Shown in pieces: positions 43,411-45,010 of a stretch of DNA of 45,010 nt; the first letter of the stretch is position 1, and every line of letters begins with the position of its first letter. The position numbers and the translations under genes were made by a program. This stretch comes from Allomuricauda sp. CP2A (GTDB lineage: Bacteria > Bacteroidota > Bacteroidia > Flavobacteriales > Flavobacteriaceae). The stretch lies in the NCBI RefSeq assembly GCF_001683915.1, contig NZ_LXTT01000016.1, positions 1 through 45,010 of the forward strand, in the 5' to 3' direction. The notes under the pieces are model-generated. The model searched no databases and was not told where the DNA came from. It worked only from the letters and a program-made list of their open reading frames with translations.

Positions 43411-43799
43411 GAATCTTTTTTTTTATTGATTTTGGACAGTGGAAAATCCGTATCGATTTCCTTTTGGATTTCAGCAATCCGTTTTTTCTGTTGCTCCACC
43501 AAGCGTTCGCGTTGTTTTCGCTCCCAATCCTGTCCCATGAACTTATGGGTAACGTACACATTAAAGGTGTGGAGGGTCAATAGAAATGTCCAAATAATAA
43601 TGATCCAAATGGACCAATCGTAGGCCTCTCCATATTTCAGGATTTTGTTGGCCAGGACCAAAAACAGGCTCCCGATCAAAAAAATGACCAAATGGGTGTA
43701 CAACCGCTTCTTCTGTTTAATGCGCTTTTGGGCATTCTCCAGCAGTTCGTGCTGCTCCAAGTCTATTTCTGTTTTTTTCTTTTTACCGAAGGACAACAT
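43407..43799 (-). CDS. 2TM-domain protein
   Basis: 130 residues from ATG 43799. A charged N-terminus precedes two membrane helices (about 32-50, RLYTHLVIFLIGSLFLVLANKI, and about 60-78, WSIWIIIIWTFLLTLHTFNVY), then a basic coiled tail. This matches the 2TM family (PF13239), often at the end of Bacteroidota sensor kinases or alone. Function unknown. A longer upstream frame exists but does not match the family. Confidence 0.87.
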   Translation of the reverse strand: MLSFGKKKKTEIDLEQHELLENAQKRIKQKKRLYTHLVIFLIGSLFLVLANKILKYGEAYDWSIWIIIIWTFLLTLHTFNVYVTHKFMGQDWERKQRERLVEQQKKRIAEIQKEIDTDFPLSKINKKKDS

Positions 43800-43807
43800 G
43801 GAATGGC

Positions 43808-43827
43808 TATCTTTAACAACAAAGATA
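43808..43827. promoter_or_regulatory. Divergent -7 elements between the 2TM and aminotransferase genes
   Basis: TATCTTT (43808-43814), 6 nt and AAAGATA (43821-43827) form an inverted repeat. It reads TATCTTTG on the minus strand and TATCTTTA on the plus strand, both close to TAnnTTTG, and lies 9-28 nt from the minus start and 27-46 nt from the plus start. No -33 TTG is clear on either strand. Confidence 0.35.
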
Positions 43828-43853
43828 ATTGAATTGTACTCAAAATCTCCGCA

Positions 43854-44933
43854 ATGCAAAGTCTAAGAAAAAAATTTCCTGTCCTAAATCAATGTATATA
43901 TGCCAACACAGCTTCCGCAGGCCTTTTGAGTGAAGATCTAATGGAGTGGCGACAAGGCCATGATTTGGACTTTCTCATTGGCGGTAGCGAGATGAAGGCC
44001 AAAGGCTTTGCCCACATGCCCGAGATCAAGAAAACTGTCGGAAAATTTTTTCATTGCAAACCTGAAAATGTGGCTTTGGTCCCCAATTTTAGTCTGGGGC
44101 TCAACATGCTTTTGGAAGGACTTTCCAGGGATAAGAAAATCTTGTTGCTCCAAAACGATTATCCTTCCGTGAATTGGCCCTTTGAAACCCGAAATTTCAA
44201 TCGGGAATATGTGGACATCGATGAACACATGGAAGAAAATATTTATGAAAAGGTAAAATCCGGAAGCATTGACGTGTTGGCCTTGAGTTTGGTGCAATGG
44301 GTGAGCGGGGTTCGGATTGATCTTGATTTTGTAAAACAACTAAAAAAGGACTTTCCCAAGCTGTTGATCATTGGTGATGGTACCCAGTTTTGCGGCACGG
44401 AGACCTTTAATTTTGAAAAATCTGGGTTCGATGTTTTGGGCACCAGTGCCTACAAATGGCTGTTGGCCGGCTATGGCAACGCCTTTTTTCTGGTGAAGGA
44501 TACCGCAATGGACCAATTTGAGCTGAAAGGCATTGGCAACGGTTCTGTGGACAATGATCAGTCCAAACGCAACAGTATCCCTTTTTGCAAATTCCTGGAG
44601 CCCGGACATTTGGACTCCTTCAACTTTGGCAGCTTTGAATTTGCACTTAACTTTTTGGATGAGATTGGCTTAGAGCATATTCAGGCACATTTACAAAAAC
44701 TGTCCAATACGGCCAAAACCGCATTTTCGGAGCTGGGACTTCTGGAACAAAGTGTGTTGGAAAGAAAACAACATAGCACCATTTTCAATATAAAGGGAGA
44801 CGAAAAGCTGTTCAAAAGACTAACGGAGGAAAATGTGGTTGCGTCACCCCGCGGGGGAGGCATCCGGTTGAGCTTTCATTTTTATAACACGGAAGATGAA
44901 ATTGATGCCATTGCCAAGCTATTGAAGTCTTGA
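43854..44933 (+). CDS. Class V aminotransferase-fold PLP enzyme
   Basis: 359 residues. The PLP lysine is Lys201 (GTSAYKWLLAGYG); Asp175 (IGDGTQ) should pair with the pyridine nitrogen, and NTASAGLLSEDL is the N-terminal substrate loop. The fold is that of cysteine desulfurase/kynureninase-like enzymes, but I see no cysteine-loop typical of IscS/SufS. Its role is unknown. Ends 77 bp from the window edge. Confidence 0.87.
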   Translation: MQSLRKKFPVLNQCIYANTASAGLLSEDLMEWRQGHDLDFLIGGSEMKAKGFAHMPEIKKTVGKFFHCKPENVALVPNFSLGLNMLLEGLSRDKKILLLQNDYPSVNWPFETRNFNREYVDIDEHMEENIYEKVKSGSIDVLALSLVQWVSGVRIDLDFVKQLKKDFPKLLIIGDGTQFCGTETFNFEKSGFDVLGTSAYKWLLAGYGNAFFLVKDTAMDQFELKGIGNGSVDNDQSKRNSIPFCKFLEPGHLDSFNFGSFEFALNFLDEIGLEHIQAHLQKLSNTAKTAFSELGLLEQSVLERKQHSTIFNIKGDEKLFKRLTEENVVASPRGGGIRLSFHFYNTEDEIDAIAKLLKS

Positions 44934-45010
44934 ATGACCAAAATCATTTTTTAAAAGAAACTATCCGCTAATTTTGCCAAAGTAATCCTATTGTTAGGAG
45001 CATTTTATCA

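Noticed and set aside
44969..44976. TAATTTTG -7 box for a gene beyond the right edge
   Set aside because: Matches the consensus, but no -33 TTG and no downstream gene can be seen in the window.

Overview
The window looks like chromosomal DNA of a marine-type Flavobacteriaceae bacterium (Bacteroidota), possibly close to Muricauda/Allomuricauda; the genus is a guess. The grounds are type IX secretion (T9SS) parts (a type B sorting domain, PorP/SprF, PorG), Bacteroidota-type promoters (TTG, about 20 nt, then TAnnTTTG), DUF6090 and 2TM proteins, an HPPK-deoxynucleoside kinase fusion, and short palindromic repeats between genes. Coding density is high and no gap between genes exceeds 300 bases. 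I see no prophage, CRISPR array, rRNA or transposase.

Layout. 1-6652 (+): a three-gene T9SS surface module, made of a giant repetitive adhesin (5' end outside the window), a PorP/SprF partner and an OmpA/PD40 protein. 6663-11245 (-): a metabolic run of a fold-type-II PLP enzyme, DUF1611 (DgcN-like) and an enolase-superfamily epimerase, followed by a divergent Nramp-like transporter. 11353-11940 (-): tRNA-Gly and tRNA-Leu with a small GIY-YIG nuclease gene between them. The nuclease gene sits between a tRNA-Leu 5' remnant and the intact tRNA-Leu, framed by a perfect 43-bp direct repeat. 12037-15468: mutS (-) and a TrmH-type methyltransferase (+), separated by a REP-like hairpin. 15584-22002: folK-dNK (-), then sppA, yhhQ and an AsmA-like gene (+). 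22101-25278 (-): DUF6090, a YfcC-family carrier and DUF2797, with two MITE-like inverted-repeat elements nearby. 25375-27640 (+): a GH3-family enzyme and a small alpha/beta hydrolase behind a LacI-type operator. 27643-33124 (-): clpX, clpP, tig, a four-TM membrane protein and an SGNH lipoprotein. 33259-34749 (-): an alpha/beta hydrolase and pdxJ. 34836-42912 (+): CBS protein, nadK, porG, uppS, bamA, two skp/ompH genes and murI, an envelope-biogenesis cluster. 42916-44933: folA and a 2TM protein (-) and a class-V aminotransferase (+).

Most of the window is ordinary core genome: proteostasis (tig-clpP-clpX), outer-membrane assembly (uppS-bamA-skp-skp), peptidoglycan precursors (murI) and cofactors (nadK, pdxJ, folK, folA). 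The unusual parts are the GIY-YIG cassette at tRNA-Leu, the PLP/DUF1611/epimerase/Nramp-like run, the small inverted-repeat elements, and the near-identical repeats in the adhesin.
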